DNA of 64,000 bases from positions 1 through 64,000 of the forward strand of contig NZ_DATCQT010000209.1 in assembly GCF_036569345.1 (NCBI RefSeq). Reading direction: 5' to 3'. Positions 38,401 to 46,911 of this stretch are shown here, piece after piece; position 1 is the stretch's first letter; every line of letters starts with the position of its first letter. A model generated the notes under the pieces. The model had not been told where the DNA came from and made no database searches. It saw nothing but the letters and a program-made list of their open reading frames with translations. The position numbers and the translations under genes were made by a program. This DNA comes from Clostridium_AD sp036569345. GTDB taxonomy: Bacteria > Bacillota > Clostridia > Clostridiales > Clostridiaceae.

Positions 38401-39490
38401 CAGACTCGTCCAATTCTTCTAATGCTTTTGTGTCATTTCCTAATATACTGATACATAATGCCCTAACCTCTTCTGGTATTTTGTTAGACAAAACTCTGAG
38501 TGCTCTGTCTGTTTGGCTAGTCACGAGCACCCTTTTACCATGGGCCAAAAGATGACATACTAAATTAGCTATAGAGTGGCTTTTCCCAGTGCCTGGTGGT
38601 CCCTGTACAACGATGCCATAGTTTTCTGCAAGTCGTTTAGTTATTTCCATCTGCTCCTCATTTGCAGGCAATGGAAATAATACATCTTCTCCTACCTCAA
38701 CCCATTCTTTAAGCTCTTCAATATCTTGCACTACTTCTTCCTCAGAAACCAAAACCTCTATAGTTTTGGGTATTGGAAATCCATTCCTTATTTGTTGGAG
38801 TACTTCATTTAATTCCATATTCCAAAGTCTTGTATCCACCTTTCTAAGGATGATACAAGGTGAGTTGTAAAATTGTATGTTACTACGAACCGTAATATCT
38901 GTCTCGCAACTTAGATCTTTAATGTAAAAGCCTTCCATATGAGCTTTTAAAAGCAGTGCTATTTCCTTAAAAATATTTGAAGCCATTTCTATATTTCTTA
39001 CATCCAGAGCCATATCTTTAGCTTTATTCCTAATGTTTAGTAAACTGTCTACGTTTACTAGAGCATATTCATTTAAAAATTCTAGTTCCACATTAGTTTG
39101 ATTATTATATGGTTTTAATTTAAAACTTTTTTCCTTAACGTCAAATTTTATTTCCATCTTGGTTGTAAAAATAGGATGTACTATTTCTTTTTCTTCCATT
39201 TGCCAAGTTAATAGTCCATTTGACCAAATCATCTCTAAATCTTCACTGTTTTTTTCTAATTGGAGATATGTTTTTTGAAACTGACTATATAATTTCTCTG
39301 CTCTCTCATCGATAGCTAGCCAATAATCCTTATTTTCATCAAGATTAAAAGTGCATCCACTAATATCTTGGAGTTCCTTTTGCCAATAAACTTTTTCATA
39401 TTCATTAATATTTCTTATAGTTTTTTGATTCATATTTTTAATACTTAATAAATATGAGAATACTTTTTCTACTTTACTATTAATATCCAA
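35423..39490 (-). CDS. SF1 helicase with C-terminal Vsr-like nuclease domain
   Basis: This 1,355-residue protein has a UvrD/Dna2-NAM7-type helicase split by a long coiled insertion. Walker A is GPPGTGKSHSIANL (about residue 296). Walker B VIVDESSQSD and VGDEKQISP are near 965-990, and the last motif is NVAASRAKNQMW. The last 110 residues (from about FEEHVEKCLKDCGYKV) follow the Vsr/REase_MTES_1575 outline: KVGKYTIDFVV for the Asp, IKCIG for the distal acid-x-K position, and WQKKYEMQMCLERVGW. The canonical E-x-K looks like I-K-C here, so activity is uncertain. Such fusions are known in restriction-like defence. It acts on nucleic acid in the cytoplasm. Confidence 0.8.
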   Translation of the reverse strand: MDINSKVEKVFSYLLSIKNMNQKTIRNINEYEKVYWQKELQDISGCTFNLDENKDYWLAIDERAEKLYSQFQKTYLQLEKNSEDLEMIWSNGLLTWQMEEKEIVHPIFTTKMEIKFDVKEKSFKLKPYNNQTNVELEFLNEYALVNVDSLLNIRNKAKDMALDVRNIEMASNIFKEIALLLKAHMEGFYIKDLSCETDITVRSNIQFYNSPCIILRKVDTRLWNMELNEVLQQIRNGFPIPKTIEVLVSEEEVVQDIEELKEWVEVGEDVLFPLPANEEQMEITKRLAENYGIVVQGPPGTGKSHSIANLVCHLLAHGKRVLVTSQTDRALRVLSNKIPEEVRALCISILGNDTKALEELDESVRKITENLSMDTKELRKEIKLLKYKQSNCLEMQKCLYKELKCIEIRENEKIEYEGKEYTLMFMAKWVKDNENNYDWLVDKINFNKENPLSNEEFIKLVTLSKIITKEQIEEIDNIDKYIAVLPDKDDLCNKISELLKLEQQQYAYENNIKDLNNVDSIDYGNRRLLKLVDNAIESLEGFENNWLGNVLTHYYSSNEAKGMWQQLVNKSNEYIKNISKFKQELNNHNLELPSGIDINKFKVDFDIVAKTISEKGKLGILFKVLHGNLKYIYDDLKVDYELINNHKQVMVIDLYIKQQLLERELKNIWNNTVKEYGGNIIEDSDLNYVSDVASGTSSIEIIINWDRDFRNNIINFFLDKNFTSNFLWHEKQSYIYLKNGLESLKLINKYNKLRNEMEGIKNTFKGEGCILKLRYAINERNIKGVQAIYLEIESLTKIAYKVLELTELSKKLEASCPILLENIINKKGKIKKNLENLDWENSWKWKKWNDLLLKFEEVDVEAIEKNITHEKNKEKIIIRELVSKKSWFNQIERTTEVQKRSLFTWMEAIKRIGKGTGTQAAKYRKIAQKEMDNCKDVIPVWIMPINRVMENLKLTDNLFDVVIVDESSQSDISAITVLMRAKKAIIVGDEKQISPEAIGKDNNIVETLIDTYLQDIPHALWFDLKTSLYNTALRVFPARILLKEHFRCAPEIIGFSNELCYSNEIIPLRRIDSKERVGPSIVTFRVIDGFKDETKSLNIKEAESIVEKILGCCSDERYNGMTMGVISLLGDIQAELILSMLIDKLGMAEILKRRLICGDAYSFQGDERDIMFLSMVIASNTKFSTLTKGSDIRRFNVAASRAKNQMWLFHSVDLEDLSNKCVRYSLLKYCLEQNEPKEEIASSEYLLLNDFEEHVEKCLKDCGYKVTPKVKVGKYTIDFVVESNSSLSGSCMNYKKIAIKCIGTSEGEIYNWQKKYEMQMCLERVGWEFYKIRASEFYRNPNIIMERLTQKLNKF

Positions 39491-39567
39491 AGCTCTATTA
39501 CCTCCAACTTGTAAATTAGATATTTATAAAATTGACTGTTTTTATATTATTTACAAATAAAAAATGT

Positions 39568-39609
39568 AAAAAGTCTTATTAAAACTTATCGGTTTTAATA
39601 AGACTTTTA
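39568..39609 (-). terminator. Terminator after the LacI-family gene
   Basis: A 17-bp stem (AAAAGTCTTATTAAAAC and its complement) begins right at the stop codon of the regulator and has A and T runs on both sides, so it can work in both directions. Confidence 0.85.
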
Positions 39610-39610
39610 T

Positions 39611-40609
39611 TTATTTACAGGAATTTCTCTCAACTATTCTATAAGGTAATACAAAATGTTTTTCAGTAACTTCTAAATTATTTATAGATTTTATAAGCAT
39701 TCTCATACTTACAGAACCCATGTCATACATTGGTTGTGCTACTGTAGTCAATTTAGGATAAAATACTGAAGCGGAATAAATATCATTAAACCCCATAACA
39801 TCTATATCCTCTGGAACCCTAATGGATCTATCTCTTAATGCATTTATTACGCACATAGCAATCTCATCACTTGCGCAGAATACCGCATCCATTTTTCCAC
39901 CTTTATCTAATATAGCATTAATTCCTATGTATCCATCTCTAGACTTAACTCCACCAAGATAAACCAGTTCTTTATCTAAAGTTATTCCCATTTCCTCAAG
40001 TCCTTTGCAATATCCTGTGTACCTTTGAGATAATGCATTAACTTTTTCTATAGATGGTCCTACGTATGCAATTTTTTTATTGCCCTTGTTTATTAAATAT
40101 TTAACTGCATCCGAGGCTGCCATTACATTATCAATGGTAACGCTAGGAAATGTACCCTCTGGATCTGAAGTTTCTACAAGTACAACTGGCATTTCCAGTT
40201 CTTTTATTAAACTTATAACATTATTTTCTATGGAGTTGCTCATATAAATAACTCCATCTATCATTTTCTCTTTAAGTATTCTTAAAGATTCCATTTCTTT
40301 TTCCACATCTAAATCTGCATTGCAAAGCATAATATTATAATTATAAATATTAGCTACATCCTCACATCCTCTAACGATTTCAGGATAAAATTGATTTGAT
40401 ATATCCGGTATAATTATTCCTATCGTGCTAGATTTCTGTGTTTTTAAACTTCTTGCAACAATGTTCGGCCTATATGATAATTTTTTTATTGCGTCTTTTA
40501 CCTTTTTCTTAGTGTCTTCATTTACCACATCAATATCATTTAAAACTCTAGATACTGTGGCAATTGAGACTCCAGCTTCTCTTGCAACATCTTTTATTGA
40601 AGCAGCCAT
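39611..40609 (-). CDS. LacI-family transcriptional regulator
   Basis: This protein has 332 residues from ATG 40609; the upstream TTG is too close to the TAGGAG to be used. The N-terminal headpiece (IKDVAREAGVSIATVSRVLN) is a typical LacI/GalR helix-turn-helix with the hinge YRPNIVARSLK. The periplasmic-binding-like core follows (TIGIIIPDISNQFYPEIVRG). It should repress sugar or carbon genes on binding a small sugar. Close similarity of layout to CcpA is noted, but no HPr-binding evidence is visible. Neighbours give no target. Confidence 0.9.
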   Translation of the reverse strand: MAASIKDVAREAGVSIATVSRVLNDIDVVNEDTKKKVKDAIKKLSYRPNIVARSLKTQKSSTIGIIIPDISNQFYPEIVRGCEDVANIYNYNIMLCNADLDVEKEMESLRILKEKMIDGVIYMSNSIENNVISLIKELEMPVVLVETSDPEGTFPSVTIDNVMAASDAVKYLINKGNKKIAYVGPSIEKVNALSQRYTGYCKGLEEMGITLDKELVYLGGVKSRDGYIGINAILDKGGKMDAVFCASDEIAMCVINALRDRSIRVPEDIDVMGFNDIYSASVFYPKLTTVAQPMYDMGSVSMRMLIKSINNLEVTEKHFVLPYRIVERNSCK

Positions 40610-40689
40610 ATCTCTCAACTCCTACTATTTTCTTATTATACCATTATACTTATAAAAGCTTCTCATTTCAAGTGTCTATTAACATATAC

Positions 40690-40752
40690 TCTCTAAAAAT
40701 AAAGAGTATGTCTCTAAAAATATAGAGTATGTCTCTAAAAATATAGAGTATG
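40690..40752. repeat. Three 21-bp tandem repeats downstream of ileS
   Basis: Three units of 21 bp (TCTCTAAAAATATAGAGTATG, with one variant in the first) run without gaps. Each unit is itself a small palindrome and repeats part of the neighbouring terminator tail. Confidence 0.85.
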
Positions 40753-40776
40753 CAGATAAGTTCTACTGCATACTCT
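40745..40776 (-). terminator. Terminator of ileS
   Basis: A perfect 11-bp stem (AGAGTATGCAG/CTGCATACTCT) with a ten-base loop, followed on the minus strand by ATATTTTTAG. It lies about 50 bp after the ileS stop and overlaps the last tandem repeat. Confidence 0.75.
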
Positions 40777-40827
40777 TTATTATTACCAATTAATGTATTT
40801 TTTAATCTTAGGATTTTCCCAAATGAT

Positions 40828-43800
40828 TTATATTTTTTCTACCGCTAATTTCAAATCTTCGCCATTTATTTTAACTTCATTGTATTCTCGTGCTAAATTA
40901 TATACAATATCTACAGCTAAAGTATCCCGTTTGATTTGCTCTTCAAATTTTGTTATTATCTTTTGAAGCATTTCATTTCCAGAAACGTAGATTTTAACCT
41001 TATCAGCAACTTCAAACCCACTTTCTTTTCTCATGTTTTGAATCTTACTTAATATCTCACGTACATTGCCTTCTTCTTTTAGTTCTTCTGTAATGTTCGT
41101 TATTAAGACTACTCCCATTTCACCTTCTCCTGCAAATGCATAACCTTCAAGCCCTTGCATTGTGACAAGTAATTTTTCACTATTGAGTTCTATTTCTGTT
41201 CCATTTACATCAATAGTAACCACTCCGCCATTATTTATAGTCTGAGCAAGTTCCATTTGGTCCATAGCACCAATTGCTTTTTTAATGCCTGGTATTAATC
41301 TGCCATACGGCTTACCGAGCACTGGTAAATTAGGTTTTATTTCGAATTTAACATATTTAGAAATGTCAGCTCCTAGCTCTACTTCCTTAATATTAAGTTC
41401 TTCTCTTACTATATGTCCATAATACTCTGGAAGAGATTTGGAACTAACGAGCATTTTAGAAAGTGGCTGTCTATTCTTTATATTAGCAGCGTTTCTAGCA
41501 CTTCTTCCTAACTTAACAGTCTTATAAGCCATATCCATTTCTTTTTCTAAAGCTTTATCTACCTGATCTTCTCTATACTCAGGCCATGCACATAAGTGAA
41601 TACTTTCTGGTGCAGACCTGTCAAAAGCAACAACAAGGTTTTGATATAACTCTTCTGTTACAAACGGTATAAATGGGGCAGCTATTTTAGCAAAAGTTGT
41701 GATAACTCTGTATAATGTCATATAAGCGCCTATCTTATCATCTGTAAGTGACTCTACCCAGTATCTTGATCTATTACGTCTTACATACCAGTTAGAAAGT
41801 TCATCAACAAAATCTTCAAGTTCAAGAGCTCCTTGAGTTATTCTATAATTTGTTAAATGCTCATCTATGTTCTTAACTAATGAATTTAGTTTTGACATCA
41901 TCCATTTGTCCATAATATTAGAAGACTCAAATTCCTCATATTTAATTGGGTTAAAGTTGTCTAAATCAGCATATAAAATGTAGAATGAGTATACATTCCA
42001 AAGTGTTCCTATAAACTTTCTTTGTGCTTCAATAACTGCGCCTTCATAAAATCTTGAAGGTAACCATGGTGCACTAGCAGTGTAAAAATACCATCTTAAA
42101 GCATCTGCTCCTTGATTCTCAAGAACTGTAAATGGGCTTAACACATTGCCTTTATGTTTAGACATTTTAAGACCATTTTTATCTAATACATGGCCCAGTA
42201 CTATACAGTTTTCAAATGGATTTGTATCAAAAACCGTTGTAGATATTGCTAGCAATGTATAAAACCAACCTCTTGTTTGATCTACTGCTTCTGAAATAAA
42301 TTGAGCTGGGAAGTTAGCTTCAAATAATTCTTTATTTTCAAAAGGATAATGATGTTGCGCAAATGGCATTGACCCTGAGTCAAACCAACAATCTATAACT
42401 TCTTCTACCCTATCCATTGATTTACCACATTTTGGGCACTTTAAATGTACCTTATCTATATATGGTTTATGAAGTTCTATTCCTTCTGGCACATCTATTC
42501 CCTTTTCATTAAGTTCTGCGATACTTCCTATCATTTCACGATGTCCGCATTCACATTCCCAAATTGGGAGTGGAGTTCCCCAGTACCTTGTTCTACTAAT
42601 ACTCCAATCTATAACACCTTCAAGGAATTTTCCCATTCTGCCTGAACGCACGTTATCTGGCATCCAGTTAACTTTATTATTGTTTTCAATAAGCTTGTCT
42701 CTTACGGAAGACATTCTTACAAACCAACTTTCTCTTGGATAATATAAAAGTGGTGTATCACATCTCCAGCAGTGTGGGTATGAATGTTCAAATTTCTCTG
42801 CTTTATATAAAACATTATTTTCTTTTAAGTATTCTAATATCTTAGCATCAGCATTTTTAACAAAAATACCCTTCCATGGAGTAACACACTCTACAAATTT
42901 CCCTTCTACGTCAACTAAGTTAACAAGTGGTAAATTATATTTTTTCCCAAGCATATTATCATCCTCACCATATGCTGGGGCAATATGAACTATTCCCGTA
43001 CCATCTGATAGAGTTACGAAATCTCCATGAACTATATAGAAGGCTTTTTCTTTTGGTGTATAAAAATCAAACATCTGTTCATATTCAAGTCCTAAAAGAG
43101 CTTCCCCTTTAAATTCGCGTACTACTTCATACTCTCCCTCTAGTTTACTAAGTAAATCTCTTGAGAGTATTAAAGTCTCACCTTCTTGAACAGCTTCAAC
43201 ATAATCATATTTTTTATTAACTGCAAGTGCTACATTACTTGGAAGAGTCCAAGGAGTTGTAGTCCAAACAAGTATAAATTTATTTTCACCTTTTACTTTA
43301 AATTTTACGTATGCTGACATTTCTTTTACATCCTTATAACCTTGAGCTACTTCATGCGACGACAAAGATGTTCCACATCTTGGGCAATAAGGCATTACCT
43401 TATGACCTTTGTATAATAGATCTTTATCCCACATTTGTTTTAATGCCCACCAAACTGATTCAATATAGTCGTTATGATAAGTTACATATGGGTTCTCCAT
43501 ATCTATCCAGTATCCAACTCTCTCAGACATTTCTCGCCACATTTCAACATAGCTAAAAACACTGTCCTTACATTCCTTTACAAACTTTTCTACTCCATAA
43601 GCTTCTATTCCAGGTTTCCCAGTAATTCCAAGTTTCTTTTCTATTTCAAGCTCTACTGGTAATCCATGAGTATCCCAACCTGCTTTTCTAAGAACATTAT
43701 AACCTTTCATTACCTTGTATCTTGGAATTAAATCCTTCATAACTCTAGTTAAAACATGACCTATATGTGGTTTTCCATTAGCTGTTGGTGGACCATCATA

Positions 43801-43929
43801 AAAAGTAAAGGATTCTCCTCCCTTATTTAAATCAAAGTTTTTCTGAATAATATCTTTTTCTTTCCAAAGCTTAAGTGTATCTTTTTCCATATCCATAAAG
43901 CTTTTTGAAGAATCATTTTTCTTGTACAT
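40828..43929 (-). CDS. ileS: Isoleucyl-tRNA synthetase
   Basis: It charges tRNA-Ile. The 1,033-residue enzyme has the HIGH motif in PPTANGKPHIGHVL (about residue 49) and KMSKHKGN (about 592), with the editing domain in between. It has no C-terminal zinc finger with CxxC pairs and shows the GWDTHGLPVELEIEKKLGI type of N-terminus. Both features fit the eukaryote-like (type II) IleRS clade, which is often less sensitive to mupirocin; that last point is known for the clade and inferred here. Expression is controlled by a T-box leader. A terminator follows. Confidence 0.97.
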   Translation of the reverse strand: MYKKNDSSKSFMDMEKDTLKLWKEKDIIQKNFDLNKGGESFTFYDGPPTANGKPHIGHVLTRVMKDLIPRYKVMKGYNVLRKAGWDTHGLPVELEIEKKLGITGKPGIEAYGVEKFVKECKDSVFSYVEMWREMSERVGYWIDMENPYVTYHNDYIESVWWALKQMWDKDLLYKGHKVMPYCPRCGTSLSSHEVAQGYKDVKEMSAYVKFKVKGENKFILVWTTTPWTLPSNVALAVNKKYDYVEAVQEGETLILSRDLLSKLEGEYEVVREFKGEALLGLEYEQMFDFYTPKEKAFYIVHGDFVTLSDGTGIVHIAPAYGEDDNMLGKKYNLPLVNLVDVEGKFVECVTPWKGIFVKNADAKILEYLKENNVLYKAEKFEHSYPHCWRCDTPLLYYPRESWFVRMSSVRDKLIENNNKVNWMPDNVRSGRMGKFLEGVIDWSISRTRYWGTPLPIWECECGHREMIGSIAELNEKGIDVPEGIELHKPYIDKVHLKCPKCGKSMDRVEEVIDCWFDSGSMPFAQHHYPFENKELFEANFPAQFISEAVDQTRGWFYTLLAISTTVFDTNPFENCIVLGHVLDKNGLKMSKHKGNVLSPFTVLENQGADALRWYFYTASAPWLPSRFYEGAVIEAQRKFIGTLWNVYSFYILYADLDNFNPIKYEEFESSNIMDKWMMSKLNSLVKNIDEHLTNYRITQGALELEDFVDELSNWYVRRNRSRYWVESLTDDKIGAYMTLYRVITTFAKIAAPFIPFVTEELYQNLVVAFDRSAPESIHLCAWPEYREDQVDKALEKEMDMAYKTVKLGRSARNAANIKNRQPLSKMLVSSKSLPEYYGHIVREELNIKEVELGADISKYVKFEIKPNLPVLGKPYGRLIPGIKKAIGAMDQMELAQTINNGGVVTIDVNGTEIELNSEKLLVTMQGLEGYAFAGEGEMGVVLITNITEELKEEGNVREILSKIQNMRKESGFEVADKVKIYVSGNEMLQKIITKFEEQIKRDTLAVDIVYNLAREYNEVKINGEDLKLAVEKI

Positions 43930-44040
43930 AATAAAACTCCTTTCCCTATTCCAATTAATTGTAGATACTTAGATGCGAGTAACTTCCCTACTTATTAATG
44001 TTAAAATTCACTAATGTTGTCTAATTGCTAAAAATATTTT

Positions 44041-44270
44041 AAACATAAAAAAACTCCACCCTGAAATAGGACGAAGTCAAATTCGCTATACCACCTACAT
44101 AATAAATTCTAGTACAATTATAATAAATATAAATTCAAGTACAATTATACTTTATCCTTTAACGCAGAAATACGGATAAGCTTACTAAATTTTCAGCTCT
44201 CAGCTCCTAGGTGATTTTCTTTAAACCTTCACTATGGGTTCTCAACACTTCCCACTCTCTGTTAGTTACA
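44041..44270 (-). promoter_or_regulatory. T-box leader of ileS (Ile)
   Basis: On the minus strand the leader has a stem I start (AGAGAGTGGGAAG, near 44251-44263) and the specifier candidate ATC (44212-44214, isoleucine). The T-box core is AGGTGGTATAGCGAA (44082-44096). A terminator helix (ACTTCGTCCT/AGGGTGGAGT, 44053-44077) precedes a T run. Uncharged tRNA-Ile should favour the antiterminator and raise ileS expression. The T-box core departs from the usual ACCGCG. Confidence 0.85.
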
Positions 44271-44915
44271 CGCTTAAATACTTTTCCAAATCATCGCCTT
44301 TTATTAGTTATAATTGATAATCAATATATACCAAAAATCAATTATAACTTCCCTTCATTATATTATAATGAATTTTTATTGTCAATTTCTTTTTAGATTT
44401 TCTATATATAAGTTGTGAAAAAATGTACATATATATATTTTTTAAATATTATATTATTGAGTAACCATCTTTATATTTGTGAATAATATAAAGCTATGCT
44501 AATAATAAAATGCTTTGATTATTTATTTATTACATTTCCATAGATATATGTGATATAATGTTACTTAAAAATGAACTCTGTTGTAATTAAAAATTATCTG
44601 TAAATTTCAAATATATCATTAAAAATGATTTTATTTTTATATTAACTTGCAAAATAGTATCATTATTTTGTAATTAGTTATAAATTCATGATGTTTTGTA
44701 TTGACAAGGCGTCATTTTTATAATAAAATCATTTTATTTACAATAATAATTTAGTTATGTCTTAAATAAAAATTTCTCTACTATTATAAGTTATATTATT
44801 CTGTGAAAATGTCAAATGTTTCACTATAATATGATTTAATATTTAAAAAGGTTAGTCAAGTCGCCTTAGTGGCTTTTAAGTAATTTAATATATATTTTAA
44901 AGGAGGACTATTATT
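44271..44915. promoter_or_regulatory. Intergenic region between ileS leader and glutamine synthetase
   Basis: This region holds the ileS promoter (not pinpointed) on the left and the promoter of the glutamine synthetase gene on the right. TTGACA (44701-44706) and TAAAAT (44724-44729) are 17 bp apart and give the best promoter match, leaving an untranslated leader of about 180 nt. I looked for a known riboswitch in that leader and saw none. Confidence 0.5.
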
Positions 44916-46811
44916 TTGAAAAAATTAATTTATGTAATTCCTAAAGAAACACATTCTGAAAAAGAGATTAAAGAAATTCTACTTGCCCACTCTGAGGTGA
45001 AATTCGTTTCCTTAGTTGGTATTGACTTATCCGGTAATGACACTGATGAGAGAATTCCAATGAAAATATTCTTAGATGATATTAGTGGATTCGCAAATGG
45101 TGCTATTCAAACTGATGGTTCGTCTGTAGTATTGCCAGGAATTGCAACTTTAAACAATGCTAAATTAGACATGCTTGCAGATTTAGATTGTAATTGGTAC
45201 GTAGACTACAATCTTGAAAATATTGACCCTGAAACGGAATTACCTATTGGTACATTAAAAATTCCATGTGTATTATTACATGATAAGATCGCAGTTGATT
45301 CAAGATCAATATTAAAAAGATCAGTTGAAAGCTTTAAATCTACTGTTCTTGATTTATTCAAAGAAAATCCATCAGCTTTAAATTCTTTTGATTTTGAATA
45401 TAAAGATATTGATGAGTTATCGCTCACTGCAGCTACTGAATTAGAATTTTGGGTAAAAACACCTAATGATCAAGCTGATATAGAAGAACTATCTACTTCT
45501 CAAGTATTAAAAGAACAATATTGGAGCAAAACTAAAGGAAGCGTTAGAACAGCTCTCGAGCAAACTCTTCTACTAATGGAAGAATATGGTTTTGAACCTG
45601 AAATGGGACATAAGGAAGTTGGTGGCGTAAAAGCTCAAATAGGCGAATCCGGCTCTTTAACTCATATTATGGAACAACTTGAAATAGATTGGAAATATTC
45701 AGACGCTCTTCAATGTGCAGATAATGAATTATTTATTAGAAATTTAGTTAAAGAAACTTTTAGACTTAACGGTTTAGATGTTAACTTTTTAGCAAAACCA
45801 GTTCATGATGTAGCAGGAAGTGGTGAACATACTCATATCGGTATGGCTGTAAAACTTAAAAATGGTAAAAGAGTTAATTTATTTAATTCAAATAAAGAAC
45901 ACTTCTTAAGCACTTTAGGTTATGCTTCTGCAATGGGTATACTTAAAAATTACGAGGTAATAAATCCATTTGTTTCATCAACAAGTGATTCTTTAAGAAG
46001 ATTAAAAGTTGGTTTTGAAGCTCCTATTTGTATAGTAACTTCACTTGGTCACAGTGTAGATGTTCCATCAAGAAATAGATCTATACTACTCGCATTAATA
46101 AGAGACCTTGATAATCCTCTTGCTACTAGGTTCGAGCTTAGAGCTCCATGTCCTCATACTAATGCTTACCTAGCTTTATCTACTTTATATATGGGCATGC
46201 TTGACGGAATATCATATGCCATAGAAAACAATAAATCTGAAGATGATCTTTTGAAAGAATTATCTAAAGCACCAGGAGACGACAGTGATTATTTAGAAAA
46301 AGATAGAGCTTACAGAAGTGAAGAAGATGTATTTGAATACTATACAGAAGAGCAAAGAGCAGAGTATTTTGGAAAAGCTCCTAATACTGTTTTTGAAAAT
46401 GTTAGTGCATTAGATGCATATCCAGCTAAACTTGAAGTTCTTAAGGCTCATGGTGTATTTACTACTAGTATAGTAAACAGCTTTAGAATGGCAATAACAT
46501 CTAGATGGGTTACTGAAATAAACAACAGATTATTACACAATTATGCAGAGGAAATTAGAAAATGTAAAATGATTCATGCTGCTGAAAAAGCTTTAGATTT
46601 AGATTTGGCAAATTGGCAGAAAGTTAATGATCTAAGACATTCTCTTATGAAAGACACATATTCGAAAACTAGCCTCTTTACTAAAATAAATGAAGCTTCT
46701 AACTCTGAAAATTATGCAGAACTATCTAAATTACAAATACAATTAGATGCACAAATTGAAGAACTTAGACTTTGTTATTCTAACTATACAAAGAATTTAT
46801 TAGATATCTAA
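44916..46811 (+). CDS. Glutamine synthetase, long clostridial form
   Basis: It makes glutamine from glutamate, ammonia and ATP. The TTG start follows AAAGGAGG. The 631-residue length exceeds type I enzymes (about 440-470). The core motifs are present: TAATELEFWV with the metal-binding Glu, EVGGVKAQIGESG, KPVHDVAGSGEHTHIGM (ATP/metal site), and RFELRAPCPHTNAYLA. A C-terminal extension of about 150 helical residues follows. Long forms of this kind are found in clostridia. It stands alone and ends at a strong terminator. Control probably acts on nitrogen, through the leader or the promoter. Confidence 0.88.
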   Translation: MKKLIYVIPKETHSEKEIKEILLAHSEVKFVSLVGIDLSGNDTDERIPMKIFLDDISGFANGAIQTDGSSVVLPGIATLNNAKLDMLADLDCNWYVDYNLENIDPETELPIGTLKIPCVLLHDKIAVDSRSILKRSVESFKSTVLDLFKENPSALNSFDFEYKDIDELSLTAATELEFWVKTPNDQADIEELSTSQVLKEQYWSKTKGSVRTALEQTLLLMEEYGFEPEMGHKEVGGVKAQIGESGSLTHIMEQLEIDWKYSDALQCADNELFIRNLVKETFRLNGLDVNFLAKPVHDVAGSGEHTHIGMAVKLKNGKRVNLFNSNKEHFLSTLGYASAMGILKNYEVINPFVSSTSDSLRRLKVGFEAPICIVTSLGHSVDVPSRNRSILLALIRDLDNPLATRFELRAPCPHTNAYLALSTLYMGMLDGISYAIENNKSEDDLLKELSKAPGDDSDYLEKDRAYRSEEDVFEYYTEEQRAEYFGKAPNTVFENVSALDAYPAKLEVLKAHGVFTTSIVNSFRMAITSRWVTEINNRLLHNYAEEIRKCKMIHAAEKALDLDLANWQKVNDLRHSLMKDTYSKTSLFTKINEASNSENYAELSKLQIQLDAQIEELRLCYSNYTKNLLDI

Positions 46812-46835
46812 TAAAAAATTATATTTATAGTCACT

Positions 46836-46880
46836 AAAAAATCACCTCAATAGTAAAATTACTATTGAGGTGATTTTTTT
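46836..46880. terminator. Bidirectional terminator between glutamine synthetase and amidase genes
   Basis: A perfect stem of at least 15 bp (ATCACCTCAATAGTA and its complement) with loop AAAT has A runs before and seven T after. It serves both converging genes. Confidence 0.92.
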
Positions 46881-46911
46881 ATAATCATTTTATAAAAGAT
46901 CATCAAAACTT

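Noticed and set aside
44730..44915. Riboswitch in the glutamine synthetase leader
   Set aside because: Only a weak short stem near 44860 was seen, with no known motif.
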